Shown here: piece after piece, positions 17,125 to 25,793 of the stretch | How positions within the stretch are numbered: the stretch's first letter is position 1 | Layout: each line of letters opens with the position of its first letter | Source of the DNA: SAR116 cluster bacterium AG-447-C21 | GTDB taxonomy: Bacteria; Pseudomonadota; Alphaproteobacteria; Thalassobaculales; Thalassobaculaceae | NCBI GenBank assembly: GCA_003212315.1 | Contig: QCQB01000012.1 | Span: 1-52,084 of the forward strand | DNA length: 52,084 nt | Reading direction: 5' to 3' | Translations under genes and position numbers: made by a program | Notes under the pieces: generated by a model | Database searches by the model: none | What the model saw: the letters and a program-made list of their open reading frames with translations, nothing else | What the model was told of the DNA's origin: nothing

Positions 17125-18275
17125 ATGGTAGATTGTATTCGTTGGAACTATCCAACTGATATCAGATATGGCTGCGGGGGTATCAGCCAACTAGGCTCTC
17201 TTTGCGAAGAACTAGCTGTAAGCAACCCGCTTTTTGTTACTGATCCTGGCCTCGTTGATTTGGGAATGACAAAAGATGCTATTCAATGTTACCGCGACAT
17301 CGGCACTAATATAGGCATTTTTTCTACTATAAAATCAAATCCAACATCGAAAAACATTGAACACGGTGTAGAGATATTTAATCAAGGGAATCACGATGCT
17401 CTTATAGCATTTGGGGGGGGGGGAGCGCCCTTGATGCAGGTAAAGCTATAGCTTTGCTTTCTGGTCAAAAATTTGCTCTTTGGGATTTTGAAGATAAAAA
17501 TGACAATTGGAAGAAAGCGCAGAGTTCCAGTATACCAAAAATCATAGCAATACCAACTACCTCAGGGACTGGATCCGAGGTAGGCAGAGCATCAGTAATC
17601 ACAGAAGAAAAGAAAGCACTTAAGCGACTAATTTTTCATCCCAATATGCTTCCGACAACAGTTTTGTTAGATCCAGAATTAACAATAAATTTGTCACCAT
17701 CCCTCACAGAATCTAACGGGATGGACGCGCTATCCCACAATTTAGAGGCTTTTTGCTCTCCTGCTGACCACCCTATGGCGCGCGGGATAGCAGTTGAACG
17801 ATGCCGCTTAATTTCCGAAAACCTGCTCAATGCATACAAAAATGGCGGGGATATAGAAGCTCGAGGAAGAATGCTAATCGCATCAGCTTCTTTCCAGCGA
17901 GGACTAGGGGCAATGCATGCCGTAGCACATTCTATTGGCGGTTTATTTGATAGTCATCACAGTACTCTGAACGCTATTCTTATGCCTTATGTTCTCGAGG
18001 CTAATAGGCATAAAATCGAAAAGGACATTGAATACCTATCAATGTGCCTTGATTGAAAATCAACTTTTGACGCTTTTTTAGATTGGATTCTTTTACTTCG
18101 AGAAGAGCTTAGCATTCCGCATAAACTATCCGAAATTGGTTTATCCAAAAATGCGGCCCCGATTGTAGGGAAAATAGCCGAAAAAGATCCATCCGCCTTC
18201 ACTAACCCTATACCTTTAAGCGCAAGTGACTATGAAGATATTTATTTAAGAGCGATATCAGGCGATATTAATTAA
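17125..18275 (+). pseudogene. Iron-containing alcohol dehydrogenase, broken by a G11 frameshift and an in-frame TGA
   Basis: ATG 17125 opens a group III (Fe-type) alcohol dehydrogenase: NPLFVTDPGLVDLGM, then IAFGGGG where the NAD-binding GGGSxxDxxK motif should be. A run of eleven G at 17413-17423 shifts the frame by two; nine would give AFGGGSALDAGKAIALLSG. The new frame continues with IPTTSGTGSEV, the metal-site DALSHNLEAFCSP and MHAVAHSIGG, up to a TGA at 18054-18056. Past this TGA the same frame still encodes family sequence (STFDAFLDWILLLREELSIP ... DPSAFTNPIPL) to TAA 18273-18275. So there are two independent lesions. The G tract could be slippage or a read error, but the TGA is not in a homopolymer, so the gene is probably dead. 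Confidence 0.88.
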
Positions 18276-19011
18276 GAAAATAGGATGGCTTCTAATGCTT
18301 TATAATCTTTTGCAATCCATGACGCCTTAATTGCAGAAGTTTCTGCAGTTTTGTAATTGGTGACACCAGTTAGCAATAAGATAGAGCGTAGACCTATAGA
18401 ATTTGCAGCAGCTATATCTGTATCTAAATTATCGCCAATAATTATTACAGAATTTCTTTTTATATCAGGGTCTAACAAAGCGATCTCTATCATTGTTGGG
18501 TTTGGTTTACCAGCAATGATGGGCTGTATTTTGGTGATGGATGTTATAGCAGCTAAAATTGAACCATTCTCAGGAACAACTCCTTGCCCTGATTGTATCC
18601 AAATATCCGGATTTGTTGTAAAAAATCGTGCTCCTGACAAAATCTTCTGACATGCATCCCGTATATCATCAAAACCAATTACTACATCTTCAGGTTGGTC
18701 ATCTGTAATTATGGCTCCCGCTCCCCGAATACAATCTTTTAAATTATTACTTCCTAAAACATATGCTCGCCTGCCTTTTGTGAATGCAGCTGCCCCCATT
18801 GCCGAAGTTATAACTAAGTCCGGTGTCGAAATAACTCCCATCTCATTTAAATGAGCTGATACTTCTTCACTGCTCCTGTCAGACCTATTAGTAACAAATT
18901 TATACTTGATTTCGTTTTTTTTAGCCGGTTTATAAAATTAATTGCGCCCTCTATTGGCGAATGCCCTTTATAAACGGTACCGTACAAATCAAACAGACAA
19001 GAATATAACAT
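18272..19011 (-). pseudogene. HAD-IIA (NagD-like) phosphatase, frameshifted at an A8 tract
   Basis: The intact part (18272-18841) holds the cap and C-terminal motif IIGDNLDTDIAAANSIGL of a HAD-IIA sugar-phosphatase-like protein. Upstream, ATG 19009-19011 begins CLFDLYGTVYKGHSPIEGA, the motif I region, which runs out of frame after a run of eight A on the minus strand (18915-18922). With nine A the reading joins to KYKFVTNRSDRSSEEVSAHL and then to the intact part. Motif I reads FDLYGT instead of FDLDGT, so the second catalytic Asp is also lost. Both features argue for decay. Its 3' end overlaps the 3' end of the broken alcohol dehydrogenase by four bases. Confidence 0.82.
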
Positions 19012-19157
19012 TTGAAGTAAACCCTAAGTGAAAATGAGCAATTTATTGGTCGTTATCTATCCCAGCCGATTTGTGTTCTCTACTCTTATATACTTGCCAA
19101 ATAACTAGATTTATAATCACAATCATACAAGTCTGAAAAAACGTTTGGAAATAAATA

Positions 19158-19937
19158 ATGGATCTAAATCTGAAAAATAAAAACGTTCTAATAACCGGAG
19201 CTTCAAAGGGTATAGGTTTGGCCTGCGCCAAAGAGTTCGCAGCCGAAGGCTGCAATCTTCATCTAGTGTCAAGAACAGAAGAAGATCTTTTAACCGCAAA
19301 GAAGCAGATTGGTGACAATAACAATGTTGATATTACAGTTTACCCATTAGATTTATCGCGATCATCAGATGTAGATACCCTAGCAAAGAAATGCTCTAAT
19401 GTAGATATCCTTATAAATAATGCAGGCGCCATTCCAGCAGGAGACATTGAAGCAATTGACGAGCAAACTTGGCGCGAGGCTTGGGACCTCAAAGTGTTTG
19501 GTTATGTCAATATGACGCGTCGGTTTTATCCTCTCATAAAAGATAATGGCGGGGGCGTGATTATGAATATTATTGGGTTAGCGGGTGTCCGTGTTGATCG
19601 AAACTATATAGCCGGTTCGGCAGGAAACGCATCCATTATCGGTTTTACAAACGCTATGGGTGCACATGCGCTCGATGAAGGAATGCGCGTTCTTGGTGTT
19701 TGTCCAGGAGCTGTTCAAACCGAACGCATCACCACAATGCTCAAGACCCGTGCAAAGGACGAAAAAGGTGACGAGAACAGATGGCAGGATTATTTTTCGG
19801 GCATGCCGCTTAACCGGCCAGCTTTAGTAGAGGAAGTTGCAGATGTGGTTGTTTTCCTGTGCTCTGACCGTGCCTCTTGGTTGACAGGCACTACAATCAA
19901 TCTTGATGGCGGCGTCGCTAATCGAGGCGGATATTAG
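19158..19937 (+). CDS. SDR-family protein with a non-canonical active site
   Basis: A 259-residue Rossmann protein of the short-chain dehydrogenase/reductase family. The cofactor motif TGASKGIG (about 14-21) and NNAG are intact, and the end reads SWLTGTTINLDGG. The catalytic region is unusual: where Ser and YxxxK are expected it reads NIIGLAG and NYIAGSAGNASIIGF, so Tyr is kept but the Lys position is Ser and the Ser position appears to be Gly. I recall other SDRs with YIAGSAGNA, so this is a subfamily feature, not a mutation. ATG 19158 follows GGAAATAAATA. It opens a five-gene plus-strand run. Confidence 0.85.
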   Translation: MDLNLKNKNVLITGASKGIGLACAKEFAAEGCNLHLVSRTEEDLLTAKKQIGDNNNVDITVYPLDLSRSSDVDTLAKKCSNVDILINNAGAIPAGDIEAIDEQTWREAWDLKVFGYVNMTRRFYPLIKDNGGGVIMNIIGLAGVRVDRNYIAGSAGNASIIGFTNAMGAHALDEGMRVLGVCPGAVQTERITTMLKTRAKDEKGDENRWQDYFSGMPLNRPALVEEVADVVVFLCSDRASWLTGTTINLDGGVANRGGY

Positions 19938-19965
19938 AACTAAAATTTGGAAAAGGAACAAAGTG

Positions 19966-20847
19966 ATGCGGGGCATTGATCACGTTGTAATTGCTGTCAA
20001 TGAAATAGAGAAAGCTCGCAAAACCTTTGAAAAAATGGGTTTTAAAGTAACGCCAAAAGCATTACATCCTTTTGGTACAGAAAATTTTCTTGTTCAGCTT
20101 AATGGTAATTTCATCGAAATAGTTAGTGTAAATGATATATCTCTGGTTCCTCCTCATACCAAAGAAAAATACAGTTTTGCCCAAGCTAATGTAGATTTCT
20201 TGTCCTATAAAGAAGGTATGAGTTCGATGGTATTTCAGAGTCTCGATGCTCGACGTGATAGAGAGGAATTTTTGGCTTCAGGTCTCCATACGTATGAAAA
20301 TGTTGATTTTGAGCGGAAAGCCAAACTACCTGATGGAACCAGTGTAATAGTTGGATTTTCCCTGGCATTTTTAACTAATCCAGAAACACCAAATATGACC
20401 TTCTTCTGTTGTCAGCAACATGCCCCCGAACATTTTTGGAAGCCCGAATATCAAAGCCATTCTAATACCGCATACACAATACAAGAAATTATTATATTAG
20501 CCGACGAGCCCCAATCTTCTCTGTCCTTCTTCCAAGCAACTCATGGCCCCGATTCTATAGTTCATGATGGGGAAAACCTCCGCATTAAATTACAAAATGG
20601 GCTAATTTCATTACTGAATCCGGTGTCTTTTGAAAAACGATTTGGGCCCGGAACATCAAAGAACACACATACACCAAAGTTTGCAGGGTTTCAGATAAGT
20701 GTCTCAAACGTCATTGAAACAAATGTGTTGTTACGAAATGCGGGTCTAGAAATAAGAGAATTTAATAAGAGAATTCAGCTTGGGCCCCATAATAACTTTG
20801 ATACGATCATAGAATTTGTTGAGCGGGACATTGGATATGCTGGATGA
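19966..20847 (+). CDS. VOC/glyoxalase-fold protein
   Basis: A 293-residue protein beginning MRGIDHVVIAVNEIEKARKTF, the classic first module of the vicinal-oxygen-chelate fold, with a second module in the C-terminal half (FQISVSNVIETNVLLRNAGL). The length and two modules fit the Glyoxalase_3-type group. I use ATG 19966 with AAGGA before it, rather than the upstream in-frame TTG/ATG codons that overlap the SDR gene. It follows the SDR gene by 28 bases and overlaps the dioxygenase gene by 11. VOC enzymes may be dioxygenases, isomerases or lyases; the activity here is unknown. Confidence 0.82.
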   Translation: MRGIDHVVIAVNEIEKARKTFEKMGFKVTPKALHPFGTENFLVQLNGNFIEIVSVNDISLVPPHTKEKYSFAQANVDFLSYKEGMSSMVFQSLDARRDREEFLASGLHTYENVDFERKAKLPDGTSVIVGFSLAFLTNPETPNMTFFCCQQHAPEHFWKPEYQSHSNTAYTIQEIIILADEPQSSLSFFQATHGPDSIVHDGENLRIKLQNGLISLLNPVSFEKRFGPGTSKNTHTPKFAGFQISVSNVIETNVLLRNAGLEIREFNKRIQLGPHNNFDTIIEFVERDIGYAG

Positions 20848-21733
20848 TAAAATACGCCTTGAAAAACCATTACTGATTACCTCCAAGCAAAAGGAGGAAT
20901 ATTTTGAAGACGGTGCCGTTCTTATAGAAAGCATAGTTTCGGAAACGTGGTTACATAAGATCCGAAGAGCCTCGGATGAGACTATAGAACGCAGCAGAAA
21001 AATAGAGCAGTCCAATGGCCAATACATCCTGGAAGAAGGCCATTCGAGAGATAATCCCCGATTGAAACGATTATCGAGCCCTGTCGATCATCATAACACC
21101 TTTTGGGATTTCATTTCGAGCGAGATAAGCTCACAACTCGCAGCCGATGTGGTTGGGCCTGATGTTAAGTACCATCATTCAAAGCTCAATTATAAATGGG
21201 CGAATGGCGGCACAAAATTTGATTGGCATCAGGATATACAGTCGTGGCCTCATACCGATTATAGTCCAGTAACATTAGGCCTTTTTCTCTATGATTGCAC
21301 ATCCGATCAAGGCCCAATGGTGACTATAAAAAAGAGTCATAAGGGACCCTTATTCAATATGTATGATAAAAATCAAAATTGGGTTTTAAGTATTCCTGAA
21401 AAAGAATTCAATTTGAACCTCGCGAAAGAACATACCGGTCCTGCAGGGTCCGTTTTACTCTTAAACTGCCGAACGATTCATAGTTCAAGGCCCAATAAAT
21501 CAAATCGGTCCAGACCCATGCTTTTAAGCGTTTATTCGTCGGCGGATTCAATGCCCTACACAAGCAACCCTATCCCCAGTCCATACTCGGGAACAATAGT
21601 TAGAGGAAAGCGGGCTGCATGGGCTAGCCATGATCCTAGGCCGTGCCAACTTCCACCAGACTGGTCAACAGGCTATGTAGGACCATGGGCACATCAAAAC
21701 CAAAAAAATGAAATGGGGGAAAACATAGTATGA
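20837..21733 (+). CDS. Phytanoyl-CoA dioxygenase (PhyH) family Fe(II)/2-oxoglutarate oxygenase
   Basis: A 298-residue member of the PhyH family of non-haem iron hydroxylases. The facial triad is visible as FDWHQDIQSW (His and Asp two apart) and the distal CRTIHSSRPN, with a following RSRPMLLSVY that can supply the 2-oxoglutarate-binding Arg. The N-terminal FEDGAVLIESIVSETWLHKI is typical of the family. I start at ATG 20837, which overlaps the end of the VOC gene by 11 bases; the frame is open further upstream from a TTG. Its stop overlaps the methyltransferase start as ATGA, so the two are translationally coupled and probably act on one substrate. Confidence 0.87.
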   Translation: MLDDKIRLEKPLLITSKQKEEYFEDGAVLIESIVSETWLHKIRRASDETIERSRKIEQSNGQYILEEGHSRDNPRLKRLSSPVDHHNTFWDFISSEISSQLAADVVGPDVKYHHSKLNYKWANGGTKFDWHQDIQSWPHTDYSPVTLGLFLYDCTSDQGPMVTIKKSHKGPLFNMYDKNQNWVLSIPEKEFNLNLAKEHTGPAGSVLLLNCRTIHSSRPNKSNRSRPMLLSVYSSADSMPYTSNPIPSPYSGTIVRGKRAAWASHDPRPCQLPPDWSTGYVGPWAHQNQKNEMGENIV

Positions 21734-22839
21734 GTGAGACTGATAATACCGCCGGCTTTATGTCTATGAAAGGTGGTGGCTACTACTCAAAAGCCACCAT
21801 TGGAGCTAAGCACGTAATTGATAATGCGACGCATCTCATTATCGAAGCACTTGATCGGATGGGATCATTAGACGAAAAAAGTACTTTTACGATGTCGGAC
21901 ATGGGTTGTGCTGATGGTGGCACATCAATTTCTATGGTTGGTAAGGTTTTAAAAGAGATCAGAAAACGTGCGCCCTCAAGGCCTATTCAAATGGTTTATA
22001 CCGACTTACCCAAAAACGATTTCAGCCAAGTATTTCAAAATGTCCATGGTCAAACAGATGTAGAGACCTATATCGACGATCTGGAAAATATTTTTGTTTT
22101 TAGTTCGGCCACCTCATTTCATAAACCAATTTTCCCTGCTGGAACACTGAATTTGGGATTTTCTGCCACCGCATCCCACTATATTAGTGAGAAGCCAGGA
22201 GTTATTTCTAATCACGTGCACATGGTGGGAGCGAAAGGAGACGAGCGCGCAGCTTACGAAGAACAAGGGCGCCTGGATTGGGAGGGGATGCTGATAAATA
22301 GAGCCAATGATCTTGCTCCTAACGGCAGACTAGCACTATTCAACTTTGGAATAGATGAAAATGGATATTACCTCGGTTCGACCGGTGGTAAAAATATGTT
22401 TGATACATTTAATCAACTTTGGAAAGCTTTAGCCGAAGAGGACATTATAACACATGAGGAATACGTAAATACGAATTTCCCTCAAAGTTACCGAACTGTC
22501 GAACAATTCACTGCGCCTTTTAACGATCAAGAAAATCCTGTGTTCAAGGCCGGACTTCGAATGGAGCATGTCGAAACGCGAGTTGTAGAGTGCCCTTTTG
22601 CTTTAGATTTTAAAAAACACAAAAACCCCGCCCGTTTTGCAAAGGAATATATTCCGACACTCCGATCATGGAGTGAGGCTACTTTTGTCAGTGGCCTGTC
22701 CCCAGAACGCTCCATGGCCGATAAACAGAAAATTGTAGATACCTTTTATAATAACTATCAAAAGCTCGTTGAAGATAACCCCGAAGGACATGGGATGGAT
22801 TATGTCCATTGCTATTTAATACTGAAAAAAAATGGATAG
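21730..22839 (+). CDS. SABATH-family (plant-like) carboxyl methyltransferase
   Basis: A 369-residue SAM-dependent methyltransferase that reads like the plant salicylate/benzoate/jasmonate carboxyl methyltransferases. Landmarks in order: MSMKGGGYYSKATIGAKHVI (SABATH MxGGxGxxSY), the SAM loop MSDMGCADGGTS, VYTDLPKNDFSQVF (plant DLPxNDF), a FSATASHYIS segment at the substrate pocket, and APNGRLALFNFG. The pocket residues differ from the plant SSYSLMWLS version, so the acid methylated is not predictable. It would convert a carboxylic acid to its methyl ester. The ATGA overlap with the PhyH gene ties them together. SABATH enzymes are best known from plants and are much less common in bacteria. Confidence 0.88.
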   Translation: MSETDNTAGFMSMKGGGYYSKATIGAKHVIDNATHLIIEALDRMGSLDEKSTFTMSDMGCADGGTSISMVGKVLKEIRKRAPSRPIQMVYTDLPKNDFSQVFQNVHGQTDVETYIDDLENIFVFSSATSFHKPIFPAGTLNLGFSATASHYISEKPGVISNHVHMVGAKGDERAAYEEQGRLDWEGMLINRANDLAPNGRLALFNFGIDENGYYLGSTGGKNMFDTFNQLWKALAEEDIITHEEYVNTNFPQSYRTVEQFTAPFNDQENPVFKAGLRMEHVETRVVECPFALDFKKHKNPARFAKEYIPTLRSWSEATFVSGLSPERSMADKQKIVDTFYNNYQKLVEDNPEGHGMDYVHCYLILKKNG

Positions 22840-22889
22840 TTTTATAGGGAGCAGGTAGATTGTTTTTCTGAAAATTAAAGGTTTTTCCA

Positions 22890-24608
22890 ATGACTAAACT
22901 CCCTCAACAACCCATGATAACGGCAAAAAGACACATGATAGTAGCCGGTCACTATTTGGCAACTGAGGCTGGCGCTAAAGTACTTGAAGCGGGTGGAAAT
23001 GCTATAGATGCGGGAGTGGCCGCCGGTATAGCACTCGGAGTAGTTCATAGCGATCAAGTACAATTTTCTGGCGTTGCACCTATGCTTATTTACCTAGCAG
23101 AAAAAGATGAGGTGATTAGTATTGCAGGGCTTGGTCACTGGCCTAAATCAGCGAACCTTTCGTTATTCGAAAACCAATATAATGGGACAATTCCATTAGG
23201 GCTTTTAAGAACGGTGGTGCCTGCAGCACCAGACGCGTGGATAACAGTACTAAAAAACTACGGCACCATGTCTTTTGGGGAAGTCGCCAGCTCGGCTATC
23301 AGATATGCGAGAGAGGGCATAACTGTGCATCCAACAATGTCCAAATTTTTATCCCGCTATCAAGAGAACTACCGGATGTGGCCTAGTAACTCGAATATCT
23401 GGCAAAAAAACGGCCGCCCTCTTGAAGAGGGTGACCTGCTAATACAAACAGACTTAGCTGCCAGTATTCAGTTTATGGCAGATCAAGAAGCGGCCGCAAT
23501 GAAAGACGGCAGAGAAAAGGGCCTAAAGGCCGCTCGCGATGCTTTCTATATTGGCGATATAGCAAGAGAAATAGTCAAGTATCACAAAGAGAATGGTGGT
23601 TTAATGACAGCTGATGATATGGCTAGTTATAGAACCCCCATTGAAAAACCCTTGTCTGTCAATTTTCGGGGAACTGAGGTCTATAGTTGCCGTCCTTGGT
23701 GTCAAGGCCCTGTATTGCTGCAAATGCTAAATATGTTAAATGACATCGACCTTAACGCGATGGGGCATAACTCCACAGATTATATTCACTATCTGGCAGA
23801 AACAGTAAAGTTAAGTTTTGCGGATAGGGAGCGCTACTATGGCGATCCTAATTTTGTAGATGTTCCCATAGAAAAACTTTTATCCTCCGAATTTGCTAAG
23901 CAGCGCCAAGAACAGATTAATCCCCGAAAGGCTTGGCCCGAGATGCCACCTGCGGGAGAAATCGACGGTTTTGGTGGGATCAGTTTCAGATCTGATGCAA
24001 ATTCTGATGCCTCGTTTTCAGAGCCTGACACATCGTATACTTGCACGATGGATCAAAAAGGTAATGTCTGCTCCATCACACCATCAGATGTTTCTTTCGA
24101 AAGTCCTGTAATTCCAGGTTTGGGTTTCTGTCCTTCCGCGCGGGGATCACAATCTTTTGCTGTAAGGGGTCATGCATCAGAGATAGCACCCGGCAAACGT
24201 CCCCGGTTGACTCCAAATCCAGCCATGGCTCTTAGAAGAAATCAATTTGTAATGCCCTTTGGAGCTCCCGGTGGAGATACTCAGCCTCAAGGAATGCTCC
24301 AAGTGATCTTAAATCATTTAGTATTTGGGATGGACATTCAATCCTCGATAGAAGCACCCAGATTTAGCACACATAGCCAACCAAACTCCTTTGAACCTCA
24401 TGAGTCAAAACCAGGAAGATTAGCTATTGAGGAAGATATAGATCAGGAAATAGGAGAGACTCTATCTGATTTAGGTCATGATGTTGAATGGTTACCCTCA
24501 CGCTCCGATGCCGTCGCAGGCGTTTGTGCTATTAGTGCCAACCTAGAGACTAAAACAATCACTGGGGGCGCAGACCCAAGAAGATCCGGCCGAGCAATGG
24601 GCTGGTAA
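22890..24608 (+). CDS. Gamma-glutamyltransferase-family Ntn hydrolase (first of two)
   Basis: A 572-residue proenzyme of the gamma-glutamyltranspeptidase family. The N-terminal EAGAKVLEAGGNAIDAGVAA is typical, and the autocleavage nucleophile aligns with Thr381 in PDTSYTCTMD (E. coli TTHYSVVD). The C-terminal NPAMALRRNQFVMPFGAPGGD also fits. No signal peptide is visible, so it probably acts in the cytoplasm, unlike classical periplasmic Ggt. Such members often hydrolyse other gamma-glutamyl or acyl-amide bonds. It comes 50 bases after the SABATH gene on the same strand and may be the last gene of that run. It differs clearly from the second family member at 41760. Confidence 0.85.
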   Translation: MTKLPQQPMITAKRHMIVAGHYLATEAGAKVLEAGGNAIDAGVAAGIALGVVHSDQVQFSGVAPMLIYLAEKDEVISIAGLGHWPKSANLSLFENQYNGTIPLGLLRTVVPAAPDAWITVLKNYGTMSFGEVASSAIRYAREGITVHPTMSKFLSRYQENYRMWPSNSNIWQKNGRPLEEGDLLIQTDLAASIQFMADQEAAAMKDGREKGLKAARDAFYIGDIAREIVKYHKENGGLMTADDMASYRTPIEKPLSVNFRGTEVYSCRPWCQGPVLLQMLNMLNDIDLNAMGHNSTDYIHYLAETVKLSFADRERYYGDPNFVDVPIEKLLSSEFAKQRQEQINPRKAWPEMPPAGEIDGFGGISFRSDANSDASFSEPDTSYTCTMDQKGNVCSITPSDVSFESPVIPGLGFCPSARGSQSFAVRGHASEIAPGKRPRLTPNPAMALRRNQFVMPFGAPGGDTQPQGMLQVILNHLVFGMDIQSSIEAPRFSTHSQPNSFEPHESKPGRLAIEEDIDQEIGETLSDLGHDVEWLPSRSDAVAGVCAISANLETKTITGGADPRRSGRAMGW

Positions 24609-24664
24609 TATCGATCTCAATTGAAAGCCATCCTGTATATTTTTATCAATTTTTTACGTTTATA

Positions 24665-25597
24665 TTAATCGTAAGTTGAACGCATAAGAGCCTCAACCTC
24701 TTGACGACTTGGAATTCCCTTTCTTCCCCCAAACCGACTGCACTTTATTGCAGCGGCAGAGCAAGCAAACATCGCCGCCTTTTCAATAGACATTCCTTCC
24801 GTTACAGCTATTGCAAAAGCTCCATGGAAAACATCTCCAGCGGCCAACGTATCTCTAGCTATTATTTGAGGTGGATAGATCTGTCTTAAAACTCCATCTT
24901 CAACCCATATAAAGCCGTCCACTCCCAGCGTTACCCCCATGCATCCATCAAATCGGGCTGCATGTTCCAGTAGCGACTTCCTTACATCCTTGTTCCCAGA
25001 GTAGAGGTGAAAACCAGGTTCGGAAAAAATGGAATGAGTGGCCAAAGGTGCTAATCTTTTTAACACCTTAGCAGTTGCGACATCTCCGTCGAATATTCTC
25101 AATATTCCCCGGTTTTTTGCCTCATTGAGGATCTGTAATGACCCCTCAGGCCACCGAACGTCAGCTAATATACAATCTACACTATCCAGTTGTTTTAATG
25201 GTAGCCAAGAGGTGTCATTTCCAAGATTTGGATCGTAATATGGCACAATCAACCTACCACCATCACTGCCAACTATCACGGACGACAACCCAGTTTTTGC
25301 TCCTTCAACCCTGTTTACAAACGACGTGTCTACTCCCGTATCAGATATGTCTGATAAGAAAAAATCCCCTAATTTATCTGACCCAATACGTCCCCAAATA
25401 GATACATTTCCACCAAGCATTGCCACTGTAGATGCCGCTGCGACTGCCATTCCAGCTCCAATAACCATTCCATCTTCTGCCATTACTTTTGCGTCCCCAG
25501 AGGGGATATGATCTACCTTGAGGATTGCATCAACAGTACATGCTCCTAAACTGATAAACCTAATAGACTTTTGCTCATTTTTGTTTATGTCGTTCAT
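24665..25597 (-). CDS. PfkB-family carbohydrate kinase
   Basis: A ribokinase-like kinase of 310 residues. The N-terminal FISLGACTVDAILKVDHIP, the GAGMAVAAASTVAMLGG segment and the C-terminal DTLAAGDVFHGAFA (PfkB signature 2, with the catalytic Asp in AAGD) identify it. The substrate is a sugar or nucleoside but is not predictable. ATG 25595-25597 with AGG eight bases before. It converges on the GGT-family gene and is divergent from the GST gene across a 196-base gap in which I see no clear feature. Confidence 0.85.
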   Translation of the reverse strand: MNDINKNEQKSIRFISLGACTVDAILKVDHIPSGDAKVMAEDGMVIGAGMAVAAASTVAMLGGNVSIWGRIGSDKLGDFFLSDISDTGVDTSFVNRVEGAKTGLSSVIVGSDGGRLIVPYYDPNLGNDTSWLPLKQLDSVDCILADVRWPEGSLQILNEAKNRGILRIFDGDVATAKVLKRLAPLATHSIFSEPGFHLYSGNKDVRKSLLEHAARFDGCMGVTLGVDGFIWVEDGVLRQIYPPQIIARDTLAAGDVFHGAFAIAVTEGMSIEKAAMFACSAAAIKCSRFGGRKGIPSRQEVEALMRSTYD

Positions 25598-25793
25598 TAT
25601 TTAACCTAAAGCAGCCAAGACAGTCCCGTTTGTATACTGAGTTTGTTTAGCCGATAATCAATTTTTATTTCCATTCTAATAAAGAGATTCATTAAATAAA
25701 ATTCAATCAAAGCAGTTTGCAGTCATTGTAGGTTACACCCTTAATCTGTTATTCTACAGAAGCATTTTATTAACCGTTTATATTTGGAATTTT

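Noticed and set aside
17413-17423. Programmed ribosomal frameshifting at the G11 tract
   Set aside because: A pure G run is not a known slippery heptamer and no stimulatory stem or SD is seen; the later TGA would still stop translation.
18054-18056. In-frame TGA read as selenocysteine in the alcohol dehydrogenase
   Set aside because: The gene also has a frameshift, no SECIS-like hairpin is evident, and Sec is not expected at this helix position.
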